Shown: piece after piece, positions 9,956-20,306 of the stretch
Layout: every line of letters starts with the position of its first letter
Numbering within the stretch: position 1 is the first letter of the stretch
Program-made: the position numbers and the translations under genes
Source of the DNA: Echinarachnius parma
Taxonomy: Eukaryota; Echinodermata; Echinoidea; Clypeasteroida; Echinarachniidae
DNA length: 64,000 bases
Assembly (NCBI GenBank): GCA_037951105.1
Contig: JBAMJV010011314.1
Coordinates: forward strand, 30,001-94,000
Direction of reading: 5' to 3'
The notes under the pieces: model-generated
The model's database searches: none
What the model was told of the DNA's origin: nothing
The model's input: only the letters and a program-made list of their open reading frames with translations

Positions 9956-10034
9956 ATTTACAACTTCAACTAACCTTAAATTAGTGACTGACGAGCTTTC
10001 GTTCCCTAATTTAAGGTTAGTTGAAGCTGTAAAT
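9956..10034. repeat. Near-perfect 29-bp inverted repeat (hairpin)
   Basis: Left arm 9956-9984 and right arm 10006-10034 are complementary over 29 bp with one mismatch. The 21-nt loop can itself form a small ACGA/TCGT stem. This could be a hairpin RNA, a compact MITE or a cruciform. No flanking target duplication was recognised. Confidence 0.85.
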
Positions 10035-10163
10035 TTTTCATCTGAATCTCTGTAACCGATGAAAGTTTTTTGTATTAATCTACAATCAGTCTGTTTCTGT
10101 AATTCCTGGGTATCCGTTCTTGATAATATTAAACGTGCACCTGTAAAGTGTCAGATATTGCCC

Positions 10164-10310
10164 TGGTGTGGTGTGGTGTGGTTGTGGTGTGCAATGGTTG
10201 GGTGCATAGGGTGCCTGTGGTGGATGGATATTGGTAAACGTGGGTACTCTAGCAGTGGACGATTACTGGCACGAGTTCGATGTTGTGGATGATGCAGGTT
10301 GGCAGCATCA
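10164..10310. repeat. Diverged direct repeat, copy 1, with GGTGT microsatellite
   Basis: Starts with a GTGTG-rich microsatellite, then a block with GCAATGGTTGGGTGCAT, GTGGACGATTACTGGCA and GATGCAGGTTGGCAGCATCA. The same order of words recurs at 10736-10870. Open frames on both strands here are repeat by-products. Confidence 0.6.
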
Positions 10311-10735
10311 GGTGACTTTGGAGGGTGCAGGTTGGCTGTATCAGGTGGCCATGTTGAATGATGGTCAAGGTGTACAAACTTCACTCTTGGGACCTGATAG
10401 TATGAAAAATAAATTTAAAAAATATTGTCAAGATTGTCTTCTTTTGCAGTTTAACCACATATTTGTATAACAATGTTTATGCATACCTTCTAATTAGAAT
10501 AGATAAATGATAAATATCAAAGATATTTCAAATTAAAATGCAATAAAATCATGTTTCATGTACTGAAAACAAATTTGAGAAGAGGCATGGCTGCAAGAAA
10601 ATATTGGATCATTATTTTTTTTCACTGTGGACATCAATCAAGATTTCTGTGACCCCAAGACTATTATAACATAATCATGAGAATTAGAAACAAAATGTAC
10701 CTGCTTGGGCAACTAGTGATTGCCATAAACCTGTG

Positions 10736-10870
10736 ATGGGCAATGGTTAGGTGCATCAGGTGGATGGTTATTTGCAAGTTGGAGTTGCGCTGGACGATCG
10801 CTGGCAAGAGTTGGATGTCGTGGTGGATGATGCAGGAGGTTGGCAGCATCAGGTGCTTGATGGGTGCAGG
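10736..10870. repeat. Diverged direct repeat, copy 2
   Basis: Contains GGGCAATGGTTAGGTGCAT, CTGGACGATCGCTGGCAAGA and GGTTGGCAGCATCAGGTG in the same order as 10190-10310, with substitutions and small indels. Confidence 0.6.
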
Positions 10871-12429
10871 TCAGGCACATGGCGATTTGTTCCTTAGGAT
10901 CAGCTAGCCACTTAGGGAATGTCAAACCAAAGCGATGTACATGTGTACATACATGTACCTCTGCAGACTTCTTTGCCCTTGGCCTTGATGCGCTGCGTAT
11001 TCCCTTTCTGATATATGTATGCAAGTCATTCTTTCTATCCTTTACCAATAAGTTTATTTTTTTCCGTTGTAAACAGTTTTTTTGGTACAGTTTCTTTGGC
11101 ACTTTTCTTGTTACCGCCGGTGCAGATAAAATATTATGTGAAGTACGTTTTATCAGGAAGAGTTCCAAATTGTATGCAAGAAAACAATTTCCTTTGGCTG
11201 TTGAATGAATCCCATCCAGCGAATAATAATACTAGTCCGAAGAAAAACTGCATATTGAAGAGTTCGCGAAAATGAAGCTGGTCTCTTTCCCAAATTCCAA
11301 ATTATTTGTTCCTAGTAATGTGCAATACAGACACAGTCAGTTACTAGTTATTATAAGTATTGTCCACCATCTCTCATTCTCTGTCCATCATTTAACATTC
11401 ATAAAAAAAAGGTGTGTACCGTAGCGCCAGGAAAAAATTCACATTGACTTCAGAAGACAAGTTCTGGTTCAAATTCTGAATAACATTGTCTGTCCTCCAA
11501 ATCACGTACAGTAGAATCCCCAAAGGCAAAGATAAACTCTTCGGAAGATGAAAGTTGAAACAGATGACAGATGGCCATCAGGCCAGGTTCCTATTCTACT
11601 AACTAAAAATAGAATAAATAAATATTAAAAATGAAAATAAACTCACGATTTTATCTGTTCCAACAAGAATCGAGGAATACAAATTAGGTTCAGATCTACA
11701 ACTTACCCTCATCTAAATGCTGAACAGTCGTTGATGATTAGTAATTGCAAATAGAACTACAAATACAAATTACAATGCATTCCGCTTCCACTCCCACACG
11801 AATTTGAGCATATGGGACTGAGCAAGAAAACAACCGTCGCTGGCGACCTCTCGGGCTACGGAAGAATTCCCGGCTTTACCACGGTAACCATGGTTATTTC
11901 CCGCGGTTTCGAGTCAAGTTCCTCACAACTTCCGGTAAAACATCGCTAGTTAGTGAGATTTTAGCCGATTTCAGTTGCCTTTTATTCACCGAAATCACAC
12001 ATGTATCCCACCATTTTTCACATTATACGGTCAACCAGATAATCAACGACTCATATCTTGCAAAATCTAGCTGAAACATTGTTTCATCCAGTCAGGAACT
12101 AGCAAAGAAGAAGACTATGTCCAAAACCTCTATCGTAAGGACGAAAAAAAATCACTTTTTATTGATGACAAAAAACATGTCAAAAATGAAACAAAATATG
12201 GCAAAATTGGTATCAAACGAAAGCTAATAATGTCAAGATTGACTTACCGAGACATATCGCCATATTGAGTAAACATGTAGCCAAATAGAGAGGGCGACAA
12301 ACGATGCTGTCAAATCGCTTTGTTGATCGCATCTACCGAGCGAGTTGGAAACTCATGCGCCCTCTATCGGTAGACTTGAATAGAAAACTTCGTTTAGCCT
12401 CATTATAACACGCTGTGCCATCCTACTGT
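10871..12429. other. No recognisable gene
   Basis: Short frames near 10713-11275 overlap on both strands without any domain. A GC-richer patch occurs around 11820-11930. A short GAGGGCG / CGCCCTC pair at about 12287-12364 could mark a small MITE but is too weak to call. Confidence 0.35.
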
Positions 12430-12780
12430 CTACCCACCCAGTTTGGTGTGTCTGTAGTGTGTCTGTAGGCTTACATGACACGTTTGAGGGCAAGTTTCGT
12501 TCTAGGTCTAAAGGAGGGATATCGTGAAAGTTGGTTCATGTTAAAGATTGGCCCACATAAATGTCTCATATGACTGTTCTAGAAACACAACCTAGTTGGA
12601 CTAGCTGCTGGAAGTCCACATGAAGCGAAACTTGAAAAGCATCTACAAAAAACCCCACTAAATGCAGCCATCTCTACAAACAGAGTTGAAAAGTATGCTC
12701 CCTCTATGCTGCATCTCCCTTCATCCATCCCACACCATACATCTGGTCAGAATCGTGTCATCAGGGATAAAGAGACATGC
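12430..12780 (+). mobile_element. Fragment of the transposon family also present at 19224-19590
   Basis: Shares long collinear text with 19224-19590, for example GTCTGTAGGCTTACATGACA, TTGGACTAGCTGCTGGAAGT and AATGCAGCCATCTCTACAAA. In frame, TELKSMLPLCC and HTIHLVRIVSSGI resemble the other copies, so it may derive from coding sequence. Broken by indels. Confidence 0.6.
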
Positions 12781-12866
12781 AATTTTGTGTTATGCGTTAT
12801 GTGTTATGTGTTATGTGTTATGTGTTATGCGCTATATAAAAATGTTTTATTATTATTATTATCAGG
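12781..12866 (+). repeat. GTTAT microsatellite and SINE-like 3' tail
   Basis: TTATGTG repeats run into GCGCTATATAAAAATG and an ATT trinucleotide run. A GCGCTATATAAA plus ATT-repeat end is typical of many invertebrate SINE tails; the SINE body is not recognisable upstream. Confidence 0.45.
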
Positions 12867-13415
12867 GGTGTGAGACCTCCGATTTTACGCGGAATTCCGA
12901 TTGTTTTACCTCAAACAGCAACCTTCATTTTCCGCTTATTTTTAATTTTCGATTATTTTTAATTTCCGATTATTTTGGGTATTAGCACTCAATGGTTTAG
13001 CATATTTTGATGACTGTGTACAACGTTCCAATTTCGTATTTAGCACATGCGGAAATCGCACGTGCATTCAGCGCCGGGGTTTAGCTAGACTAGGATCAAG
13101 TCCCTCCCACTATATCCCAGCTAGCCACCTGACGTCGTGCCGATGTCATAAGTTGTTGGCCGGAAGTCGGCTTATCGCGGTTGGCTCGAGGTTAAAATGT
13201 CCGCCAGCCCAACATCGTCACTACGTCTTTTTTGTGATATATTGGCATAACGTCAATTTCCGACAATGGCCCAACATCATCTCATGGCATTGGATCAACA
13301 TAACATTATGATGTCGGCTCGAGGTTAAAATATCCGCTAGCCCAACATTGTCACGACATCATTCTGTGATGTTGGCCCAACGTCAATTTCCGCCAATGGC
13401 CCAATAAAAATCGAT

Positions 13416-14060
13416 TAGACATGAATATGACATCTCAATGATGACGCCATAGCGATACCCTGCCGATGTCAGCCTCTGGCAGCTATGAAGCAAGTCGGCA
13501 AATGGTCATAAAATTGATGTTGCGCCAATATCAATAGTTCGACATAAATATGACATCTCATAAATGACGTCGGGCTAATATCGCGCCGATGTTGGAACTG
13601 GTATCAATTTAAGAGATCGGTAAATGGTTGTGAAAGTAATGTCGGGACAATGTTATTAATTGGACATCAATATGATATCTACAATATGATGTCAGGCCGT
13701 TATCCCGCCGACGTTAGAACATTCAGCAATGAAAGAACTCGGCAAATGGTCATAAAATTGATGTTGCGTTGATGTCAATAGTCCAACATGAATATGACAT
13801 CTCATGAATGACGTCGGGCCAATATCGCGCCGATGTTGGAACTGATAGCAATTTAGGAGGTTGGTAAAAGGTTGTAAACTTGATGTTGTGCCGAGGTCAA
13901 TGATTAGACATAAATATGACATCTCCATGATGACGCCATAGCGATATCCTGCCGATGTCAGCCTCTGGCAGCTATGAAACAAGTCGGCAAATGGTCATAA
14001 AACTGATGTTGCGCCAATGTCAATAGTCCGATATGAATATGACATCTCATAAATGACGAC
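13416..14060 (+). repeat. Array of ~122-bp subrepeats, plus orientation
   Basis: The landmark (C/T)GAATATGACATCTCA-like phrase recurs near 13417, 13540, 13662, 13783, 13905 and 14027, a period of about 122 bp. Each unit contains GACGTCGGGC(T/C)AATATCGCGC-type and GTCGGTAAATGGTTGT-type text. Confidence 0.75.
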
Positions 14061-14207
14061 TAATTATGTATGCATGGTGTACGTATCACGAACTCGTGTG
14101 GGAGGGATTCAAAGTTTGACAAAAAGTTGACATGTGTCTGTTAATCAGGCACTTTTACCAATACCTATATACTCACTTTCCCCTAATTCTTAGGAAGCAC
14201 AACGGAA

Positions 14208-14432
14208 TAACCCTGTTAGCCACCTGACATTGTGACAACGTTGGGCCGATGTAAAATTCGTTGTAAGAGGACGTTGGGTCTACATTAAACATGCGACGTA
14301 AAAATGTCCGCCAGCCCAACATCAGCGCGGCGGTTTTTTTTTTATGCTGACCCAACGTCATTTTGCGATTTCGGCCCAACATCAATTATTGACAATGGCC
14401 CAATGTCAGTTCTAACGTATGCCCAACGTCTT
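14208..14432 (+). repeat. Internal copy of the foldback end (inverted match to the right terminus)
   Basis: Over about 220 bp this matches the reverse complement of 18140-18370: AGCCACCTGAC, CGTTGGGCCGATGT, TCCGCCAGCCCAACATCAGC and CAATTATTGACAATGGCCCA occur in the same order. It marks a second left end, so 14208-18376 may be one element. Confidence 0.65.
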
Positions 14433-14584
14433 GTTATAATACTATAGTTTGTGTTTTGTTTATTTAATTTACAGCCTGCATTAAGCATACCCCTCCCCCT
14501 TTCCCTCCCTTGGCCAGACCAATCAAACATTTAAGTTTATTTTATCTCTTTATATGAAATTATAGCATTATAACAAACCCAAAT

Positions 14585-14890
14585 TCATTTTCGGATTAAC
14601 GAACCCGATTTCATTTTAGGAATAGCGAACCTTCGGAATAACGAACCTTCGGAATAACGGACCTTCGGAATAACGAACCTTCGGAATAACGAACCCGATT
14701 TTATTTTAGGAATAGCGAACCTTCGGAATAACGAACCTTCGGAATAACGAACCTTCGGAATAACGAACCTTCGGAATAATGCAACAAATGTTCGGATTAA
14801 CGAACCCTATTTCATTTTCGGATTAACGAACACTCAGGTATAGGAAATTTGCGTGTTCGGAATAACGAACCTTCGGAATAACGAACCGCA
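14585..14890 (+). repeat. 16-bp minisatellite TTCGGAATAACGAACC
   Basis: About a dozen units of the 16-mer TTCGGAATAACGAACC, with longer variants containing CCCGATTTCATTTTAGG. It lies inside the foldback element between two arms. Confidence 0.85.
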
Positions 14891-15559
14891 CCCATTAATT
14901 TAACCTCAATATGACATTTCAATTATGACGTCACACCGATATCCTGCCGATGTGAGAATTAGCAGCAATAAAACAAGTCGGCAAATGGTCATCGAATCAA
15001 TGTTGCACCAATGTCAATACTCCAACATGAATATGACATGTCAAATATGCCGTCGGGCTAATATCGCGCGAATATCGGAACTGGTAGCAATATAGAAGGT
15101 AGGAAACAGGTTGTAAAATGTATGTCGGGCCAATGTCATTACTCCGATATAAATATGAGACCCCAAATATGATGTCGGTCCGATATTGTGCCGATGTTAG
15201 AACTTGTTAGCAATTTAAGAGTTCTGTAAATGGTGTTTAGTTTGATATCAGCCCGATGTAATTTATTAAACATCTGTACTATGACGGCAAACATATATTC
15301 CGTCGAAGACAGAACCTTCAGCAACGGAGCAAGTCGGCAAATGGTAAAATTAATGTCCTGTCATTAATCCGTCATAAATATGACAAATGGTCATAAAATT
15401 GATATTGCGCCGATGTCAATAGTCCTACATGAATATGACATCTCATAAATGACGTCGGGCTAATTTCGCGCCGATGTTGGAACTGGTAGCAATTAGAGAG
15501 GTCGGTAAATGGTTGTGAAATTGATGTTGGGTTATTAAGGAGACAAAAATATGAAATAT

Positions 15560-16760
15560 CAATTCTAACATCAGCACAATATCGGACCGACATCAAATCT
15601 GGGGTCTCATATATTCATGTCGCAGTATTGACATTGGCGCAACATCGATTTGATGACCATTTGCCTACTTGTTTTATTGCTGCCAATTCTGACATCGGCA
15701 AGATATCGGTGTGACGATATAATTGAGATATCATATTGAGGTCCAATTAAAAACATTGTCCCGACATCAATTTCACAACCATGTACCGACCTCTTAAATT
15801 GCTACCAGATCCAACATCATCACAATATCGGACTGACGTCTTAATAGAGATGTCATATTTATGTAGGAGTAATGACATCCGCCCGACATATATTTAACAA
15901 CCTTTCACCGACCTTTAAAATTGCTATAAATTCCGACATCTGTGCGGTATGGGCCCAAAGTTGTATTTGAGTTGTCATATTTATGTTTAATTAATAACAT
16001 TGGCCCAACATAAATTTCACAACGTTTTACCGACCTCTTAAATTACTACCAGTTCCAACATCGGGGCGATAGAAGGCCGATTTTATATTTGAGATGTCAT
16101 ATTCATGTCGAATTATTGACATCGGCACAACATCCATTTAATAACTATTTAATGATTAGTTACATTGGTGCCATTTATGACATCGGCAGGATATCGCTTT
16201 GGCGTCATAATTGAGATGTCATATGGATGTCCAATAAAAAACAATGGTCCGACATTAATGTTACAACCATTTACCGACCTCTTTAATTGCTACCAGTTCC
16301 AACATCGGCGCGAAATTTTCCCGACGTCATATTGGAGATGACATATTCATGTCAGAATATTGACATCGGCTGAACATTGATTTCATGACTATTTGCCGAC
16401 TTGTGTCATTGCTGCCAATTCTGACATCGGCGCGATATCGGCTTGACGTCATATTTGTGATGTCATATTGATGTCCAATTAATAACATCCGTCCGACACC
16501 TCTTAAAATGATATATTCCGACTTCGGTACAACATTGGCCCAACGTCATATTCATGTTGGTTTATTGACATCGGCCCAACATTAATATTACAACACTCTA
16601 TCGAGCTCTTAAATTGGTATCAGTTTCGGCATTGACGTTTTATTTGAGACGTATTTTTTCGTCAGCTTAATGAAATCGGCACGACATTCAACTACAACCA
16701 TTTTCCGACTTATTTAATTTCCAAAACCTCAAACTTAAATTCGACGTTGGCGAAATGTTG
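15560..16760 (-). repeat. Array of ~122-bp subrepeats, reverse orientation
   Basis: Reverse-complement copies of the 13416-14060 unit: GAGATGTCATATT(C/T)ATGTC, TTGACATCGGC and ACCGACCTCTTAAATTGCTA recur about every 120 bp. With the plus arrays on the left it forms the arm of a long palindrome. Confidence 0.7.
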
Positions 16761-16827
16761 GCGCGACGTCTGTTTGCCGACCACGATCTTGCCAACACCG
16801 GTCCGATGTCAGTTAGCTAGCTGGGTA

Positions 16828-17344
16828 CTTATAAAATTTGTGTTAACTTGCTTTGAGAATCTATAATGAATTGAATTTCGTTTAATCGATTACAAACATT
16901 AGTAATTCAAAAGTAAAGAAAAAAAAGTATTGCTATCGGGCAATTCATGATCGATTATAAGCGATCGTAAGTGAAATGAAAATTTTCGATTTTTGGAATC
17001 ATTTATATTAAAAAATATACTTTTGTCATGTCCTTGCTGCTGTATATAATTTATAAAGATATATAAGAATATAAATAACACATGTAAATAGTGTTATGAA
17101 TATGATTTGAAGGTGGATTATTTCAGATTCAACGCTCTGAAATTACTAACCATTACAAAACATACATGCTAAGAAAAGGTGTATATATATTATACCGATT
17201 GCGACCTGTGTTTGTAGGACAATAGGTTAGGATTAGGCAATAGGTGTAGGAATGGGATATGAATAGAATTATGATTTATAAATGTGTGTAAAGGTTAAAC
17301 AAAGTACATGGAGCAAACGTGGAATCTATGCATGTCTTCACATT
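16828..17344. other. AT-rich spacer inside the foldback element
   Basis: No subrepeats, no supported coding frame. It separates an internal end at 16827 from the ~129-bp array, consistent with old flanking DNA trapped between nested elements. Confidence 0.4.
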
Positions 17345-18330
17345 TCTTTTTACGTTTTTGATGTTGGTCCTACGTTGGCCATTTGACATTGGGCCATTGT
17401 CAAATTGTGATCTTGGTCCAGCATCAGAAAATGACGTTGGGCCAATGTTGGGTTAGTGGACATTCAAACGTCGGGCGAACGTCAAGATTTGATGTTGGGC
17501 AAACGTCAAGATTTGATGTTGGGCCAACAATAAAAAATAACGTTTGGCTAATGTCGGGCTGGCGGACATTTTAATGTCGGGCCAACGTCAGAATTTGATG
17601 TTGGACCAACTTCAGGATTTGATATTGGGCCATTGGCGGAAATTGACGTTGGGCCAACATCACAGAATGATGTCGTGACGATGTTGGGCTGGCGGACATT
17701 TTAACGTCGAGCCCACATCAGAATTTGATATCTGTCCTATGTCTGGATTCGGTGTTGGGCCATTGTCGGAAATTGACGTTGGCTTAACATCACAGAATGA
17801 TGTCGTGACAATGTTGGGCTAGTGGACATTTTAACCGCGAGCCGACATCATAATGTTATGTTGATCCAATGTCATGAGTTGATGTTGGGCCCTTGTCGAA
17901 AATTGACGTTATGCCAATATCACAAAATGACGTAGTGACGATGTTGGTCTGGCGGACATTTTAACGTCGAGCCCACATCAGAATTTTATATCTGTCCTAT
18001 GTCATGATTCGGTGTTGGGCCATTGTCGGAAATTGACATTTGCCCGACATCACAAAATGATGTTGGGACAATGTTGGGCTGGCGGACATTTTAACGTCGG
18101 GCCAACGTCAAAACTTGATGTTCTCTCAACGTCAGGAATCGATGTTGGGCCTACGTTAGAACTGACATTGGGCCATTGTCAATAATTGATGTTGGGCCGA
18201 AATCGCTAAATGACGTTGGGCCAGCATTAAAAAAAGACACCGAGCTGATGTTGGGCTGGCGGACATTTTAACGTCTCGGTGACGTCGCATGTCGCATGTT
18301 GGCCCAACGTCCCCTTACAACGAAAATGAC
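17345..18330 (+). repeat. Array of ~129-bp subrepeats
   Basis: GGGCTGGCGGACATTTTAAC-type phrases recur near 17559, 17690, 17818, 17947, 18075 and 18250. Each unit has GATGTTGGGCCATTGTCGGA-like and ATGACGTNGTGACGATGTTGG-like text. Inverted single copies lie near the left end at 13190-13410. Confidence 0.7.
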
Positions 18331-18497
18331 ATCGGCCCAACGTTGGCACGACGTCAGGTGGCTAGCTGGGATATAGCGCCACTTACGAGAGAGATATGCA
18401 CAATGAGGAAGGTCTGCAGAGAGGGCACCGTATATCGATGAGGGAGGGACTAGGCGGGTTCACCATAAATCGCCAATCCCCAGACGAATTCCTGGGC

Positions 18498-18948
18498 ATT
18501 ACCCAGGGGGCAAAGGGGGTTTATCAGCTTTTGCCTGTTGTAAAAGGTTGGTCACCAGAAATGGCTTCTAGGACCCTCTAGGATCACAACCTAGGTGGAC
18601 AACCTCGCGAACTAGCTACTGGAAGTCCACAGGATGAGTTTCAAGAAAACCACACCTAATGCACTAAATAGTGTGTTTTAGCCTTAGTCACACATCTTGC
18701 ACAATTACACCACAATGCACTGCTGATTCCAGATTGTTTTTTCATGGAGGTCTTCCCTAAAGTCCTGCGCATCGTTTGATACCAATTTTGAGCATATTGC
18801 ATATTTGGTTACTGTGTCACGCTTCGTTACAACGTGATACGTCACATACGGACGTGAAATTCGTATACAGCGCATATGTATAAAAGGCAACACAATTCTA
18901 AACAAATTAAAATAGGCTATATTTCGATCTTTAAAAACGTAATTCTCA
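18498..18948 (+). repeat. Left inverted arm of the decayed transposon
   Basis: Pairs with 23478-23953. The outer limit is set at ATTACCCAGGGGGCAAA (18498), whose complement ends the right arm. Confidence 0.65.
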
Positions 18949-19223
18949 TTTTAGATTACTATTAAAAGCATAACATAATGAAACTAAGTATGTAAATTAA
19001 TAAGCAATAACAAAACAATGAAATACATAAGAATATGAGTTGTTAATGTTATAATTTGTTTAGATGTGATTAAATTACTATATCAAATGATACCAAATAT
19101 ATCCACAAAATCACATATTAAGCTTATCCCTTGAATGAAATACACGGGAGGAGGAAAGGGGGTGTTCCAAAGACCAGCCTTTCATCAATGGACTCCAAAA
19201 CATAATTATAATCGAGGTTTACC
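18949..19223. other. AT-rich interior of the transposon, nothing recognised
   Basis: No coding frame or repeat identified between the left arm and the family repeat at 19224. Confidence 0.35.
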
Positions 19224-19590
19224 CACCCAGTTTGGACGAAGTGTGTCTGTAGGCTTACATGACACGTTTGAGGGGGAGTCTCATTCTAGGTCTAAAAGAG
19301 ATATATCGTGAAGCTTGCAAAGGAGGTATAACAGACATGAACATAGTTGGCTCATGTTAAAGGTTGGCCCACATAAATGACTCATATGACCTTCTAGATA
19401 CACAACCTGGTTGGACTAGCTGCTGGAAGTCCACATGAAGCGGAACTTGAAAAGCATCTAAAAAAAAAAAAACACTAAATGCAGCCATCTCTACAAACAG
19501 AGTTGAAGTGTATGCTCCCTCTATTCATCTCCATTCATCCAGCCCACACCATACATTTGGTCAGAATCGTGTCGTCAGGGATAAAGAGGT
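19224..19590 (+). repeat. Transposon internal segment shared with 12430-12780
   Basis: Collinear with 12430-12780 over about 350 bp, with one extra insertion near 19310-19345. A diverged inverted relative covers about 22400-22560. A frame with TELKCMLPLFIS and HTIHLVRIVSSGI is shared among the copies. Confidence 0.65.
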
Positions 19591-20306
19591 TGTAGTCAAT
19601 GTCAATGACGACTGAACTGTAAAAGAACAATGGATATTGATGCAACTTGCGCCATATGTCACTGGCCATCTCATAAAGGTGAAGCATTTGAAGCAGTCAC
19701 TGAATGGCACGCAAATATGTTGCTGGAAGAATTTCCTTTTGGTACTGATATCAGACAATTTTGTAGTTACATTCAGGTAGGCCAGCCTGAAGTCTGCTGA
19801 ACAGGAACAGAGGTTTGCCCTATCCAAATGAGCCAAAGTCTATGAAGTCAGTAGGAAATGCACAGCTCCTGATCCACAGGGGTTTTTCACGATATCAAGC
19901 TACCAAAACAAACCTTTTGAGCTTACCCTGTGAAAGGTGGTGTGATTATGGACAGCTTGAACCTTAGCTTGGGCAAAGCCATCTGTACATTGGTGGTGGA
20001 TTCAAATAAGAAATAAAAGAGTGTTGTTCTCACAGTGGGGTCTGCTATGGAGGTCCTTGCCCTTGGATCTACACAACAGGCATGAAGAGGCTGTTACAAG
20101 GGTCTTACTTTACACATTCTACCACAGAGTAGTTAACAGAATCGACAGATTGTAGTTATTCATGCCAATGACACTGACGTCACAAGCACATCTCAATGAT
20201 CTCTCAGAGCTGTGGGTGAGGACAGCCCAGAACCGGAACATCTCGACACTGCTGGTAAAAAAAAACCTGCCAATGCTTCAAAAAATTACATTATCACTCG
20301 GACACG
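19591..20306 (+). pseudogene. Transposon-associated protein pseudogene, 5' part
   Basis: Around 20081 the plus strand reads HEEAVTRVLLYTFYHRVVN, hits a stop at 20153, and continues in a shifted frame from 20152 as VVIHANDTDVT. HEEA(D)TR followed by a (A/S)NDTDV motif is a pattern I associate with transposon-linked proteins of invertebrates and resembles the acidic motifs of PIN/XPG-like nucleases; that link is inference. Other stops and shifts occur upstream, so it cannot make a full protein. The reading is interrupted at 20307-20315 by the nested insertion and resumes at 21697. Confidence 0.5.

Larger units (their letters stand above)
13110..18376. mobile_element. Giant foldback (inverted-repeat) element, 5.27 kb
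   Basis: The ends 13110-13141 and 18345-18376 are perfect 32-bp inverted repeats starting CTATATCCCAGCTAGCCACC. Inside, plus-oriented arrays of ~122-bp units (about 13416-14060 and 14895-15560) face the same units in reverse orientation (about 15560-16760), with the axis near 15570. A second unit type of ~129 bp forms an array at 17345-18330 and appears inverted at 13190-13410 and 14260-14430. Further internal ends occur at 14208 (TAACCCTGTTAGCCACC) and 16827, so two related elements are probably nested. All ends read TA-N-CCC, suggesting a TA target, but this is palindromic and not proven. No transposase frame is visible. Confidence 0.75.

Noticed and set aside
10713..11275. Overlapping ORFs of 86-151 codons
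   Set aside because: Frames overlap on both strands, run through a repeat, and contain no known motif or splice support.
12287..12364. Small MITE with GAGGGCG / CGCCCTC ends
   Set aside because: Inverted match too short and no target duplication.
13105..18380. 4-bp TATA or ATAT target duplication for the giant foldback
   Set aside because: The sequence is palindromic and merges with the inverted ends, so duplication and terminal repeat cannot be told apart here; a TA target is only suggested.
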